From contig BDSL01000028.1 of NCBI GenBank assembly GCA_003116995.1, forward strand, positions 682,001 through 746,000: a DNA stretch of 64,000 nucleotides, in the 5' to 3' direction. Within the stretch, counting starts at the first letter, position 1; each line of letters starts with the position of its first letter. Source of the DNA: Yamagishiella unicocca (Eukaryota > Chlorophyta > Chlorophyceae > Chlamydomonadales > Volvocaceae). Positions 37,601 to 49,400 of the stretch are shown in pieces. The notes under the pieces were generated by a model. It was not told where the DNA came from and made no database searches. It saw only the letters and a program-made list of their open reading frames with translations. The position numbers were made by a program, and so were the translations under genes.

Positions 37601-38626
37601 GCGACACGTCGTATGAGCAATGTGTTTGGGAAACTTTCGGACTTTGGGTCATTGTAACCCTGTCCCAGTAACGCTGTAACCTTGTAACGGTTACAGTGGG
37701 TTCCAGACCAAAAGGTATGTGTATGTGTGCGTTCTGGGCGCTAGGTTGTGTGTGATGACGCGTGTGACGCGTGTGACGCGGGATTTCCATGTTTTCTGTT
37801 TCTCGGTGGCTGTGCTGGCCTTGCACCGCGACGCATAATACGGCAAGGAGCCCCCGAGCCGTGCTTGCAAGTACCGGTACCATCCGCCCTGCTGCTTCTC
37901 CACCTCCCTCCCGCCGCCTTCTCCACCGCCTTCCCTTTCCTCGCCCGGCTGCCTTTCCGCCGTCTCGCTCCCGCTTCCTCCGCCTCCTCCTCCTGCTTCC
38001 CCCCCGCCAGGTTCAAGGAGCACCAGGTGCCCTGGGACACGGGCCTGCTGCCCCGCCTCCAACGCTCCGCGCTCCGCCTGCTGGCGGTGCACCTCAGGGT
38101 GGTGCTGGCGGAGGCGGAGGCGGTGGTGGCGGCGGAGGACGAGCCGGAGCAGGCGGAGCGGCAGCGGGAGGGGCACACAAGCACCCGCGGCGGCGGTGGC
38201 GGCGGCGGCGGTGGTGGCGGCGGTGGTGGCGGTGCCGCTACACGGCTGCTTGACGGTGGCGTGACTTTCGCGTTTCGGGTGCACCAGCTGGTGGGCGGGT
38301 TCGACGGCGAGTGTATAGCTCTGCTGGAGGCGCTGGGGCCGCTGTGGCGGAGCATGACGCGGCGGAGCGGGGGTGTTGGCGGAGGAGGCGGAGGGGCAGG
38401 CGGAGGAGGAGGCGGAGGGGCAGAAGGAGGAAGCGGAGGAGGACGCGGAGGAGGGGCAGGAGGAGGCGGAGGAGGCGGAGGTGGGGCGGGGCGAATTGGG
38501 CGCGTGACAGACGGTAATGGTTTGTTAGGGAATGGGGCTGTCGGCTCGGGCGGATTAGGTGATGCTGGGGTCGCGGGCTCGGGCGGGCCGGGGCCGACGG
38601 CAGGGGAGGCGCGAGCGGCGGGGTAG
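25368..38626 (+). CDS. Giant disordered protein with C-terminal CHUP1 (chloroplast positioning) domain
   Basis: About 3543 aa. Exons: 25368-25743, 26076-32338, 32801-35524, 35862-35959, 36250-36336, 36542-36662, 37005-37090, 37338-37598, 38011-38626 (TAG). Residues 1-3120 are mostly low complexity: acidic runs, poly-Gly, poly-Ala, poly-Gln (near 30190-30250, 31110-31190, 33720-33820), His-rich and two long poly-Pro tracts near 3050-3105. From 3116 the plant CHUP1 domain follows block by block: VQRYPQVIALHQEL, EMSAKSAYQRQVACDAERY, LGVLCDEAAVLRKARLA, LQWPEGRCDTMRWA, FKEHQVPWDTGLL, VTFAFRVHQLVGGFD. The tail is Gly-rich. In land plants CHUP1 sits on the chloroplast envelope and drives actin-based movement, with a Pro-rich region directly before this domain, as here. 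The plant N-terminal membrane anchor is not seen. The junction 35524/35862 needs a GC donor (CAG|GCACGG); without it the frame stops at 35548 and two genes would be called. RVRF near residue 1590 resembles a PP1-docking motif. Confidence 0.8.
35641..35668 (+). repeat. TGTAAC-palindrome interspersed repeat
   Basis: TGGTCTGGAACCCACTGTAA followed by CCGTCACA, in the CHUP1-domain gene intron 35525-35861. Same family as 37682-37714 in reverse orientation. Confidence 0.65.
35967..36110. repeat. 31-bp and 12-bp tandem repeats
   Basis: Three copies of a 31-bp unit containing GTGTGGTTGGGCCGAGGGGT are followed by about 3.5 copies of GTTCACGTGCGC, inside intron 35960-36249. Confidence 0.85.
37682..37714 (-). 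repeat. TGTAAC-palindrome interspersed repeat
   Basis: TTGTAACGGTTACAGTGGGT then TCCAGACCAAAAGG, in intron 37599-38010. The 13-bp palindrome puts TGTAA, the algal poly(A) signal, on both strands. Confidence 0.65.
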
Positions 38627-40855
38627 CGGCGGCGAGTCCGGGTGCGAAGGGCGCGATTGCGATGGCTGGAAGGTGGGGATGCGGGGCCTCCAGCCGGAGG
38701 GGGGGGCTCGGACCTCGGAGGAAACCCACGTAATGACATTTGGATAGCGAGGGGACGGGGGCGACCGGCCTGTGTGAGGAACCAGTCGAAGCGTGCGCGT
38801 GGGAACCTCCTTCAGTGGCGGCTGGGGGCGCGGATTTGCTCTCTGGGGGTAGGCGCGCCGGGACGCTGTTCGGCGGCCAGCTTACGGGTGCACGATTGTT
38901 TGTGTTGCATGAGAGCTGGCCAGAGCAAGCCTCTCTGGACGTGGCAATCCGCGGCCAGCAGGCGCCTGGCACACAAACCCCCTGATGCTGTACATTACAC
39001 GCAGCCTGCCGCCCGTGCAAATACGTACGGCGCGCACGGCGGATAGGGCCCTCCTGTCGGACCATGCACATGCCACGCTGCACGGGCGGGCGTCATTCGC
39101 TGCAGACACAGTGCAGCGCTTGCGGCTGCGGTTTCAACAAAAAAAACATGCCCCCATACCGGTAGATTACGTTTTCGAGCGTCCGTACCTCTACTACGTC
39201 ACGGTAGCGGGCCTGAACACTTGAACTGATCCTAACTTGCTAGCCCCGAAACCCACGCAGCAAGGAGCCCGCCGGGCCCCTTCATGTAGTATAGATGACA
39301 TCAGGACAGGATGCCACCGCGCTTTCGTACAACCGACAGAACTGAAGGAGCCCTCCCCTCTCCTCTCCGCGAGCCCCTCCCCTCGGTGCGCAGCCGCCGC
39401 AACATTTCGGAGCTCATGCCTTCGGAGTCACCCCCGCATGACGACCGCGGATTATCTCGGGGATTGTCTTTTACCCCACACGACGACCGCAACGAAGTAC
39501 TTCCCAACTACTTTCCCTAACACCTCCTACGCAGCACGCTAGGGGCCGCGCGCTTAGCAGAACCCTCAGCGATGCCGAAAGCATCACCGAACCCGCATCC
39601 GCCGCTTCCCCTCCTCCATCCACCGAGTCGGCGAGCAGGTTGAGGGGCGAGCACGTCACGACCGGTCGGCAACTCCCCCCTTTTTCCAGCACATCCGACC
39701 TGCGCCTCTTTCCTCAGAACCGCTTCCTCCAGCACCCCCCCCAACGGCGCCTCCGGACTGCTACCACCGTTCCCACCAACAAAGTAGCCTCCCCCCATAG
39801 ATACATACGTCGATCCGCAGCAGTATCCTATCCCCACCCTCTGCATCCTTGCAGCTTCCCGTGCTTCCTTGCCGTAGCTAGCGACATCCCTCCCCTCCCA
39901 CCTCCCCCTGATCGCCCGCCCCAACGCTGGCACCGAGAATCGACCTGTCGCGCTAACCCTAAAACCCCAGCATTCCCGAAAGGTAGGCAGATGTAATATG
40001 GCGGCATCAGTGACGTGCACGGCGCATGCCACAACGTCTGCAGGGCGCAGACACACATTTCTGGCAGGGTAGTGGTTTCGGAGCGGACACGGCCACACGA
40101 GAGTGCCTCGGGCGCAATCAAACACACACACACACATACATACACATATACATGCATACTCAGTAAGATAATCTCGCCAATCCACGCCATAACGGCGCAC
40201 GGCACTGGCCGAGCCGAGCGCGCCTCCGGCCGCGGTGCTCCTCTTCCTCAAACCCGGTGTACTCGCTCGTTCATTGGACGATCCAGCCGTCCGGCGGCTC
40301 AAAACAACTAACCAAGGGCTGACGGCTTAACGCTGTGGCCTCGCCACGCCTTGTCAGGCCTCAACGGCACCGGCTCGCTGCAGCTGCCGCTGCTGCTTGC
40401 TACCGCCGCCAGCTCCAATCCAGTTTGCGCCCTCAGTCCTCGCTCTCGCGGTTCCTGGACTGCTCGATTAGCAATTCATCATGCCTCGTGAGTTTACTCT
40501 TCTCGGTTCTCTTCTCTGCTGCACTAGGGGCACCCACCCGCCCACCCACCTTCGCAAGCCTGCTAGCAGCCAATTTGTTCGGCAGCAGCAGCACAGCTGG
40601 TCGCCAGGCGGCAGTACGCCGTTTGCGGCATCAGCCGCGCTAGGCACCGGCCATGCGACTGCAAAAGCACCCCTTCCAAGCCGCCCCATCCAAGCCGCCC
40701 CACCAAAGCCGCCCCCATCCAACCCCATACACCGACAAGTGCCGCTGCACCGCGCCGTGCGGGGAAAGGTAAGCGTGAGGACGAGACCGAGAGATAATCG
40801 GGGGTCATGTGTTTAGGCTCCCGAACCCCCGCCAGCCGGCCGGGGCGAGGCCCAC
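38627..40855. other. Region between convergent CHUP1-domain and phosphatase genes
   Basis: Should hold both 3' UTRs. TGTAA occurs at 39992-39996 (plus) and TTACA, its complement, at 38995-38999. There is an AC/AT microsatellite at 40121-40155. Open frames exist (minus 40302-39517, plus 40335-40643), but the first runs through the microsatellite and neither has family character, so no gene is called. The stretch 40490-40770 has a plausible ATG, donor and acceptor arrangement on the plus strand and would be the first place to look for a missed small gene. Confidence 0.4.
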
Positions 40856-43800
40856 TCAGCTGATGACGCACAGCCGCTGAGTCAGCTTGACCGGCATGGG
40901 CCGCCGCTTGGGCGCCGGCGGCGACGGTACGACCGTTCCGAAGGCACCCGACACGCGCTGCGTGGATATACTGTTGAGGGACACGCCCGCCTCTCGCATG
41001 ACGCTATCGAACACGCAGCCGTTGAGGCCGCCCCACTCCTCTATGGAATCTAAGAACCTGCGCGCGTGTGCGTGTGTGTGTATGGGTGGGGGACGGGGGG
41101 GGTGTGAGTGGGGAGCTGGCGTCACAAGAGCCTCCGGGGGTCCGCCGTTAGAAACGTCGATGGCGCTGGAGCTGCCGGGGAAGCAGGCTTGGTGTACGGC
41201 AGGCAGTCTGTGTTGTACAAGCAGCAAACAACCAACCCACTGCGTCCCCCGCGTCCGCGCCTGGCCCCTATCTGTACGACTCGGTTACCCGCCCGTGCCC
41301 TTACTTTTGGCGGGACCAGCCGCCCCATCGCGCGAAGTCCATGCCGTCACGCTCCCAGATCCGAAGCTGCACTATGAAACCCGGGTTGGGCGAGATGAAG
41401 GGGCGCGCTGCATACACCTGCACAGGCGGCGGTGTGCGACAGGAGGCGGGAAGGCAGGGGGGGGCGGGGCCGTGGGACCGTGTAGACGGTACGACAAGCG
41501 GGAGGGCGGGGGCGGACTGCGCAGGCCAGGCTCCTGCCTCCCCTGCATGCCGCACTCCAGTCGTCTGTGCCCACCCTCCCTCGACCCATGACGCCAGTAC
41601 ACTTGTCTGTGCCCACCCTCCCTCGACCCATGACGCCAGTACACTTGTCTGTGCCCGCCCTCCCTCGACCCATGATGCCAGTACACTTGTCTGTGCCCAC
41701 CCTCCCTCGACCCATGACGCCAGTACACTTGTCTGTGCCCGCCCTCCCTCGACCCATGACGCCAGGTACACTTGTCTGTGCCCGCCCTCCCTCGACCCAT
41801 GACGCCAGGTACACTTGTCTGTGCCCGCCCTCCCTCGACCCATGACGCCAGTACACTTGTCTGTGCCCGCCCTCCCTCGACCCATGACGCCAGTACACTT
41901 GTCTGTGCCCGCCCTCCCTCGACCCATGACGCCAGTACACTTGTCTGTGCCCGCCCTCCCTCGACCCATGACGCCAGTACACTTGTCTGTGCCCGCCCTC
42001 CCTCGACCCATGACGCCAGTACACTTGTCTGTGCCCGCCCTCCCTCGACCCATGACGCCAGTACACTTGTCTGTGCCCGCCCTCCCTCGACCCATGACGC
42101 CAGTACACTACCTCCGCGCCGTCCGCATGCGAGCACCACCTGCCCCTCCGCCTCCCCCTCTTCCCCCCTCCGCCTCCCCCTCCTCCCCCCTCCTCTGTCC
42201 CCAACGTAACAGCCGCCAGATGCCTCACGTGCTGCCTCGCATCACATAGCGCCACATCCAACTGCGCGTTCTCGCAGCTTCCCGGATACCCACCTCAACC
42301 TCCACTGCCCCACCCAGACCCTGCAGTCCCCGATTCACCCGAAGCACCCCTAAATCGGCTTCCTAGTACACGGGATTTCGCCACAAATCCCCAAGCTCCC
42401 CAACATGCTCCCAACCCTACTCCGCACCCTCGCCCCCAACCCAGCCAACCCAACAAAGCCGTTATAAATTTTGCCATTTGTTGGTACTCTAGTGTCCTCG
42501 CCACTCACCCCAGCCACTAAAAACCGCCGCACCCTGCTCCATCGGCCCCTCCGCTCCGTTCCGTCCGGCCCCTGCCTCAAACCCCCCCAAACCCACCCGT
42601 TCCGCCGCCTGCACGAACGTTAACCGCTGCTTCCACATGAGATACGCGATGCAGGTGGAGGCGCTCCTAGAGATTCCCATCATGCAGTGAACCAGGACCA
42701 CACCGCCTGTGGAGGGCGTGTAGTGGCGGAGGGAGCGGAGTCAGGCGGCGGGAGGGCCGTTGGGGTATGAGAGGGAACCCCGTGGGCCGGCGATGAAAAA
42801 GTTAAACTAAAAAGGGAACGTTTGGAATTGCACACAGGTTTGGAATTGCAAGCTGGAGAACTTGGTTTAGGTATTACATTCGGAGGTCGAGTGTGTTGGG
42901 GAGGAGGCTAGGGAGGAGGTGGGCGCTGTGGGGACGGAGGGTTATAGGGAGCGTGTGGCGGCAGGAGGATGGGGACCGTGGGAATGGAAAGGCTGGTCGG
43001 GTGGGTGTTGACGCAGCTGATGTCGTCCGCAGTGCAGTTGGCGCGCTTTGGCTTAGACGTGCATTGGTTGGGGCGCTGTTAGGCAATCGCCGCGCGCTGC
43101 TGCGTGGGTTTACCTTTCGTGAACGCATCATCCAAGAATTCAAACGCCTTGGGCAGGTGGGTCACCAGATCCACGCCCTCCATGTCCTGGATGGGGATGC
43201 TCAGGTACTGGAACTTGCCTGTTGGGGAAAGGCGGCGGGGGGACGGAGACGGGGGTGGTGTTGCTGCACGTTTGCTCAAGGGACATAGATCAGTAGCAGA
43301 AATGCGGCTTTGCCAAGCTCCGATCATCTATCCCAGAGCGTGGCGTCGACGTGGTATTGACGTGTCCGCTCTCCATGGTGACCGACGTTTTCCAGCTTCT
43401 TCTAGGGACCGTTAATGTATTGTACCAAAACGCGCAAACGTGACGTGTACGCATCGGTGTTATGGTATTGTCTCGTGCTTGAATTTTGGGCATTCCGACA
43501 GCGCCTTGCAACCACAACGGCCCCACAGACGCACGCAAGGTCGTATTTTATGAAAGCCATCGCACACTTACCTACATGGCTCGGGCGTAGCTCAAGGCCA
43601 ACCTGGAGGGGGAGGGTTTTCCACTGTTCTATCAGTTGCGCACATGATACTTTGTAATACCTCTTGTATCGTCGTGATGCAGAAATATTCGCAGTTCAAG
43701 ACCAATGTTCAGCTGTGCAATGACTGTGTATGACCAGGTCTCCTCGCAAGACGCCAGCGCACCTGCAATATGTGCGTGACGCCTTGCTCCCTTAACTGCA

Positions 43801-43915
43801 GCTCAAGTGATTCAAACTGAAAGCTGCTAAGCAGCATACCAGGGATGACGAGCTGCGGGTTGTTGAGTGCTTGTGCATTCATCGGAAGGCTACCAGGCGT
43901 TCCCGTCCTTGCCAT
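40856..43915 (-). CDS. Dual-specificity protein phosphatase (DSP, cysteine-based)
   Basis: 237 aa. Exons in transcript order: 43915-43763, 43602-43572, 43218-43114, 42706-42597, 41417-41305, 41057-40856 (TGA). The whole catalytic domain is present: [20 protein letters not shown] and VTHILQ (N-terminal strand and helix), [13 protein letters not shown] with the likely general acid Asp73, the P-loop [14 protein letters not shown] with nucleophile Cys104 and Arg110 (HCX5R), then [20 protein letters not shown], the usual segment after the P-loop. The C-terminus adds about 70 residues. This compact form removes phosphate from Tyr and Ser/Thr of proteins such as MAP kinases; the substrate cannot be told. 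Exon 43602-43572 is only 31 nt but fits in phase and supplies [10 protein letters not shown]. Intron 42596-41418 carries a large minisatellite. Confidence 0.92.
41562..42113. repeat. 42-bp minisatellite in the phosphatase intron
   Basis: About 13 copies of a 42-bp unit containing CCCTCCCTCGACCCATGACG and CCAGTACACTTGTCTGTGCC; two copies are 43 bp (CCAGGTACAC). Because 42 is a multiple of three and the unit lacks stops, it opens long repetitive frames on both strands (for example minus 42261-41347). These are not genes. Confidence 0.95.
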
Positions 43916-44476
43916 TTTCCATTTGTATATTGTATAGAATGTCACAGTATAGTAACAAGTAGGCAATTGGGGCTTGACCAAACTTAACCGCGTGCAGGAC
44001 AGCCGCCAACGACTCCGCGGGGGAACTTCCATGCACGCCCGTGCAAATCAGCCTGCAGGACCAGGAAGCTGGCCCACCCATGAATCCAACGCCAGGTCCG
44101 AAACATAGAATGTACGACTCCAGTTTCTCATCAAGCAAAGCTAGGAAGCGTTACGCCATGTTACGCATCTGCAAACACGGTCCTTCAAACGAGCCCACCA
44201 AGCACGTACAATGCTTCGCCGCTAATCAGCAGCCCATTGATACACCCTCTCTCCGCTCATATGCCGGACAACGCTGCTAGCGGTAGCTGTCGCTCACCGC
44301 CCTTACGACGACACTCATCCTTGCAGCACAAGCCCTCAACTTTCAGCCACGCCTCTCTTAATGCACATGTCCGCAGTGCAGAATTAAAGCACGAACGGGA
44401 TTTAACCCCGTATTACCATGAGCGCCAATTCAATGCCCATCATATTCGACGTCCCGCTCAGGTCGTTCGCGCTGCT
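43916..44476. other. Spacer between BOLA4 and phosphatase genes
   Basis: 561 bp between two minus-strand genes. It should hold the BOLA4 3' UTR and the phosphatase promoter. Base composition is visibly less GC-rich than the neighbouring genes. No other feature seen. Confidence 0.5.
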
Positions 44477-45860
44477 TCACTTGGCCACCTCCTCGGGCGT
44501 CTTGGTGCTCATGCTGTCAACCGCGTGCACAGCTTCCTGCAGCTCCAACCAGATCGCCTGCGGGTTGCGGAGGAGGGCGGGAGTTCCGTGGTTAGCTGTG
44601 GGGCGGAGGACAGGCGGCTTGGGCCGGGATGGTGCATAACTGGTTCAGAGTCTGTGGCAGTCCAATAGTGAGGCGCTGGGACAACGGAATGAACGACAAC
44701 AACCGATCCCGCGCGACCCACATTAGATATCCCTGTTCCCGAATGGAGCTGCAGGTCGACAGGATGCAGGTGCGGTTCTGCCCCTGGTAAGTTGACCTGC
44801 TCGGCACTCCCCATTGGGCTGCAACGGCCCTCGGACCGCACATGGCCCAGCCCTGACAACGCAATGACCCACGCCCTGCAATAACCCGATGCAGCGCAAA
44901 ACACCTTTTTACCCGGTTCGGCATGAGCTGTAGTTCCTCAATAACCACAGGGAAATCAGCACAACAGTATCGTCGCCGCTGTACGCGCCACCCTCGTTCA
45001 CACCCTAAAGCTCGGCCACCTTAAGCATCGACGGTAGTGCCAGCAGCGCAAGGTTCCCTTGCGTCGTCCTGCCGCCTCTACTGATTTCGTACGATATGAA
45101 AATACCCTCCTGGTCACGAACACCCTTCACTCTACCTTGCCAATCGCTCCCCATGCTCTCCGGGACGGCGCCTACCGCGCTATTCGATCTCCGAAACAAC
45201 TCATTACACCTGGTCACTACAGCTGATCAACTCCTCAGCGGCATGATGTTGTGAAATGTCCAATGGCGCATCTGGGTTTGGTTGGGCAAGCGGGCATCCC
45301 CTAGCCGTTTGCAACAGGCCACCTCCTAGTGGTGGAGCGACCTTTCACCACCATGCCAGCCAACACGACGCTGTCCGCACGCACCCCACACACACCACCC
45401 TGAACCTCGGAATCCGATCGGAAGGCGCTATCGAGTGACTTACCTTGTAGACCATGCGCTGCCGCTGCATGCTGTTCTTGTCCACGAACAGCTTGGACAC
45501 GACGTCAATGCTGACATGGCGACCATCACCGTAGACATCCGTCACCGCGCACGAGTCTGTCTCCAGCGCCTCGCAAATCTTTGATCGCATGCTATCCATC
45601 AGCTCGGAAGTGACCTGGCCGGCGACGCCGCCGGATGAGCTGGCTGCGCCTGGTCCCGAGACAGGAATGCCGCGAGTCACCGGGCCGGCGATCGAGCGCT
45701 GGCTTTGCTGGGCGAACGGCACAGGGGCCATCGACGGACCCGCAACACGGCGGGCAGCCTGGCTTAGGACAATTTGCGATATACTGCAGGACTGCTCCTG
45801 GACATGGGAACGGCCGCTGCGGGCCAGCGTGAGAGAGCGCGACGAAAGTAGGCTTGCCAT
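44477..45860 (-). CDS. BOLA4: Plastid BolA-like protein BOLA4
   Basis: 165 aa in two exons, 45860-45444 and 44557-44477 (TGA). Residues 1 to about 70 are Ser/Arg/Ala-rich with few acids, as in a plastid transit peptide. The BolA domain follows: LMDSMRSKICEALETDSCAV, TDVYGDGRHVSIDVVSKLF, RQRMVYKAIWLELQEAVHAV and the end DSMSTKTPEEVAK. This matches the land-plant BOLA4 type (YGDGRHVSI and VHAVDSM are hallmarks) better than BOLA1, which is fused to SufE, or BOLA2. BolA proteins bind monothiol CGFS glutaredoxins through a shared [2Fe-2S] cluster and act in Fe-S handling or redox sensing. The single intron is 886 nt and looks empty. Divergent from the SAP/RNase Z-like gene. Confidence 0.93.
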
Positions 45861-46458
45861 GGTCTCGGGTACAATAGGCTAATATAAGTGGTGATCGATG
45901 TGGGTATATAAGTTTAACAGTGTAAGCCTCAGGCTACCATAACCAATGGCTAAGTCACGACTGTGCAGTTGAATGATTGCCGGCCGCGACTGGAGCGCGA
46001 TGGGCATGACGGGGACTCGCCCCCAAACAGCCCAATATTTTCTGGACAACCAAACAATTTGATTCACTTAGGCACTTTGCGAAGTTCTCCTTCTAACGCT
46101 ACGTAGAAATCTGTCGACATCGGCGGCGCGTGCAAGTGCTTCCGTTTGAGCACGGAACATGTCATGTACCCTGCCATGGCTATACTGATACAATTCTAGG
46201 CGAATTGTCCACGGAACGTAAGGATATGGAGCAACGGGGACGGCTCGCCCACCTGACCTTTGGGCCTTCGGCCGCCTCACCTTGACCGGCCAGCACCTAC
46301 CGCGCCATCCCAGCCCAGCTACACGTCATCTCGTTATCAAAATATATTCCCTAGCATCAGTTTCTTTGCTCTTGCGGCCAGGCCTCCGAGCAACACACCG
46401 AAGACCCGCCGTGACGCTCTTACGGAATTCCTCACCTCAAAACCCCACCGTCGCCACC
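45861..46458. promoter_or_regulatory. Divergent promoter region, BOLA4 / SAP-RNase Z-like gene
   Basis: 598 bp between two start codons on opposite strands. TATATAAG at 45905-45912 is about 45 bp upstream of the BOLA4 start and could be its TATA box. The plus-strand gene begins in a strong GCCACCATG context at 46459. No other site is recognised. Confidence 0.4.
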
Positions 46459-49400
46459 ATGCGGTCCACCGCCCCCACCCATCGCCCCGCGAATTGCGCC
46501 CCTTTTCCCGGCACCGCGGTTCTGCTACACCCCGTCGTCGTACGGTCAGCCTCTACCGCACCGACGGCCGACGCCGGGGCCGCTACGGTGGCTGTCTCGC
46601 TTGCCCAGCGGCGTCGCCCCTCAACCACCATCCTTGCAGCTTCCCCCAGCTTCTCTGCTGGATCCACTACGCCGAATGCCTGCGGCGGCCTCGCGGCCTC
46701 GTCCCTTGCCGCCCAGCGCCTCCGCATCATGGGGTCCCTCGGGAGCAGCGCCTGCCACCCCACGGCCACCACCGCCGCGGCTGCGACGAGCAGCTGCACC
46801 GCCGCCACCGCCGCAGCCCCCACAGCTGCTGTTACCAGCGGCAACGTCGGTGCCCGCCGTGGCGGATTTCCGCTTTTCACTGCAGCCTCAGCCAGCCGGC
46901 TGGCCGTGCGCCTCCAAGCAGTCGCCTCCAACCGGCGGCGGAGCCCCAGCGCCGGTGGCCCCCCCCCGCTCAGCCCTCCCTGCAGCGACGGAGAGGAGGA
47001 GGCGGCCGCGTCTGACCTCCAAAGTGGGCAGAGGCAGACGCGGCGGAGGGCACGGCAGGACGGCGAGGTGGCAGCAGTGGCGGCGGCGGCGGCAGCGGCG
47101 GCCCCGCAGCGGCGGCCCGAGGCGGGCCCAACCACGTTTAAGGTGCGTTTGTTGTGGGGAAAGAGGCGTGTGCGGCAGCCTGTTGCTGGGGTGTCAGACG
47201 GCAGCTGCCAGCTGCCAGCCGGCTTCCTAGCACACCCAACGCCGCCGAGGAGTGACTGATCTGAAGCATGTGGGCCTTACGCCGCTTGTCGCCTTGGCAC
47301 CATCGGGCCCATCTGCGCATCTCCCGCACCCTCGCCACCGACGGCGACCCCGCCCCCCGACCCCTGCTCGCCGCCCAACTCGGCTGCGGACCGCAGGTTT
47401 CGGAGCTGCAGGCCGCCCTCCAGGCGCTAGGGCTCCCGCGCACGGGACGCAAGGCGGAGCTGCTAGAACGACTGGTGGCGGCGCAGACGGCTGGCGGCGG
47501 CGGCGCTGCGCCAGAGGCGGCGCCGCCACCGCCTCCGTCACCGCCTCCGGCGCGACGTGGCGCGGTTCGGGCGACCAGGGCGCCTGCAGCCGAGGTGGCG
47601 GAGGGTGGCAGCGGCAAGGCTGCCCGAAGATCGACGGCGGTGGCGGTGGCGGCGGCGGTGGATCCCCTCTTGGACGATCTTTTTGGGACTTTGAAACTCG
47701 ACATCTCGGTGTCGACGCATGTTGCAGCTGGCGCCCAGGAGGCGAGCGGCGGCGACGAAAGGCCGACTCGGCGGCGGCGACTTACGGAATCTGAGTCGGG
47801 CGCCGATTCGGACGTGGATCTGGATTCGGGGCGCGGCACGCGATCCGACGAGCCCAGCAGGGCGGTCCGCACGGCGGCTCCCCCTGCTCCGCTGCCTGCC
47901 CGCGGGCAGCGCGGCGTCGGTGGCGACAGCGACGACGACGACGGCGGCGGCGGCGGCGGCGGCGGCTTTAGGACCGAGGACAGCTCGATTTGGATGCGGT
48001 CGCAGCGCCGGCAGGAGGATCGGCGGTCGGTTGGGGAGGGTCCGGATGTGCGGCGGAGCCGGCGAGAAGAGGGGGAAGAGGAGGAAGAGGAGGAGGAGGA
48101 GGACGAAGAGGGGGAAGGGGACATGGAGGAGGAGGAAGACGAGTGGCGGACGGCTCCGGCCAGTCGCAGCGTGGACCGACGCGCTGCCGGAGCCCCCAGC
48201 ACCGCCGCCACCGACATCCAGGAGTCCAGCGAGGAGGCACCCCAGGGGAGGAGGCCACGACGCGCGGAGATGCCCCCCGCGACGGGCCCCGCTCCGGATT
48301 TGGACAACCTGCCGCCGTATCCGCCCATGTGAGCTCCAGGGAGGCGGGAGGCAAACGAAACGGGAGGGCGGACGGAGGGGAAATCAAGGGGGCGACGGAG
48401 GGGGATCAAGCGAAGGCCTGGCGTGGCGAATGTCGTTGCTGTGCTGTGGGGTCAGAGAATAGCAACCAACCCAACCCCCCAACCGACAAACAACCAATAA
48501 AATTAACCAACCAACCATCGTCCAACGCGCAGGTTCATGGGCAGGGCGCACCTGGTGCGAGACCTCGCGCCCAACAACACGGACGCGCAGGTACGGATGC
48601 GGAGCGGCATTGTACGGCACGGAGTCGTACGGTGCCGATGGGGTTCGGGAGCGGATGCGGATTGTGGCGGGCGAGCGAGGAGGGCCAGGGGTACCGCAGG
48701 TGGCCGATGAGCTGATGGGCCGGGCACCTGACGGACGGCAGCAACAAGGCGGCGGGCCAGGTCGGGGCTTCGGGTGATATCCCCCAGGCCGCCGCCCTCC
48801 CTGGACGGTTAGGCGTGCTCTGATGCCACCAGCCACCCCCTCCCCTCCCGCTCCACCCCCCACATCTCCGTTCTCCCCCTCCCGCAACGGGGACATTGAC
48901 GGTTTCCTCTCACGCCCTCCCCATGCCCTCCTTTGAGCCCCCAGGAGGAGCTGGTTCTGGGCAACGCCTCCGGCCTGGCCCTGACCTCCCTAGGCTCCTC
49001 AGCGGTGCGCGCCACCGCGGAGCGGGCGCTGGGCTGCCTGGCACTGGCGCGAGGGAAGGACATCTTCATCTTCGACGTCGGTGAGTGCGGGCGCGCGTGT
49101 GTTCATCGACCGCTGGGCCGGGGACACACGCCAAGGGGAAAAGGTGTGTTGGTCTACCGCTAGGCCACGGAAACCCCACGGAAATTGAACAGCCATGCGG
49201 CAGCGCCGGCACGTACGTTCACCGGCATTGGTTTCGGAGCCAGCGCACGACCCAGCGTCGGGCGTATGGTGTTTTAAATATGCTGAGCTTATGGTGTGTG
49301 TATGTGTGTGTGTGTGTGCCCGTGTTGCGGATCCTGGCCGCTAGGAGCCGCGGGGGGATTGTTCGCACGAGGGGGAAGAGTGCGTTGTGCGTTGGTGGAG

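Noticed and set aside
39517..40302. Minus-strand frame of 261 aa
   Set aside because: Runs through a CA/GT microsatellite (CICVCMCVCV) and shows no domain or splice structure.
40335..40816. Possible small plus-strand gene (ATG at 40491, donor-like and acceptor-like sites)
   Set aside because: No conserved sequence and no way to fix the frame; kept only as a note in the region entry.
41301..42261. Three long overlapping minus-strand frames and several plus-strand frames made of 14-residue repeats
   Set aside because: All come from the stop-free 42-bp minisatellite inside the phosphatase intron. The same bases read open on both strands.
47268..47396. ATG at 47268 with a mitochondrial-looking start (MWALRRLSPW) as start of the SAP protein
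   Set aside because: Splicing 47142 to 47397 joins PTTFK to VSELQAAL, completing the SAP motif in phase, and the upstream ATG at 46459 has an ideal context. An alternative start is still possible.
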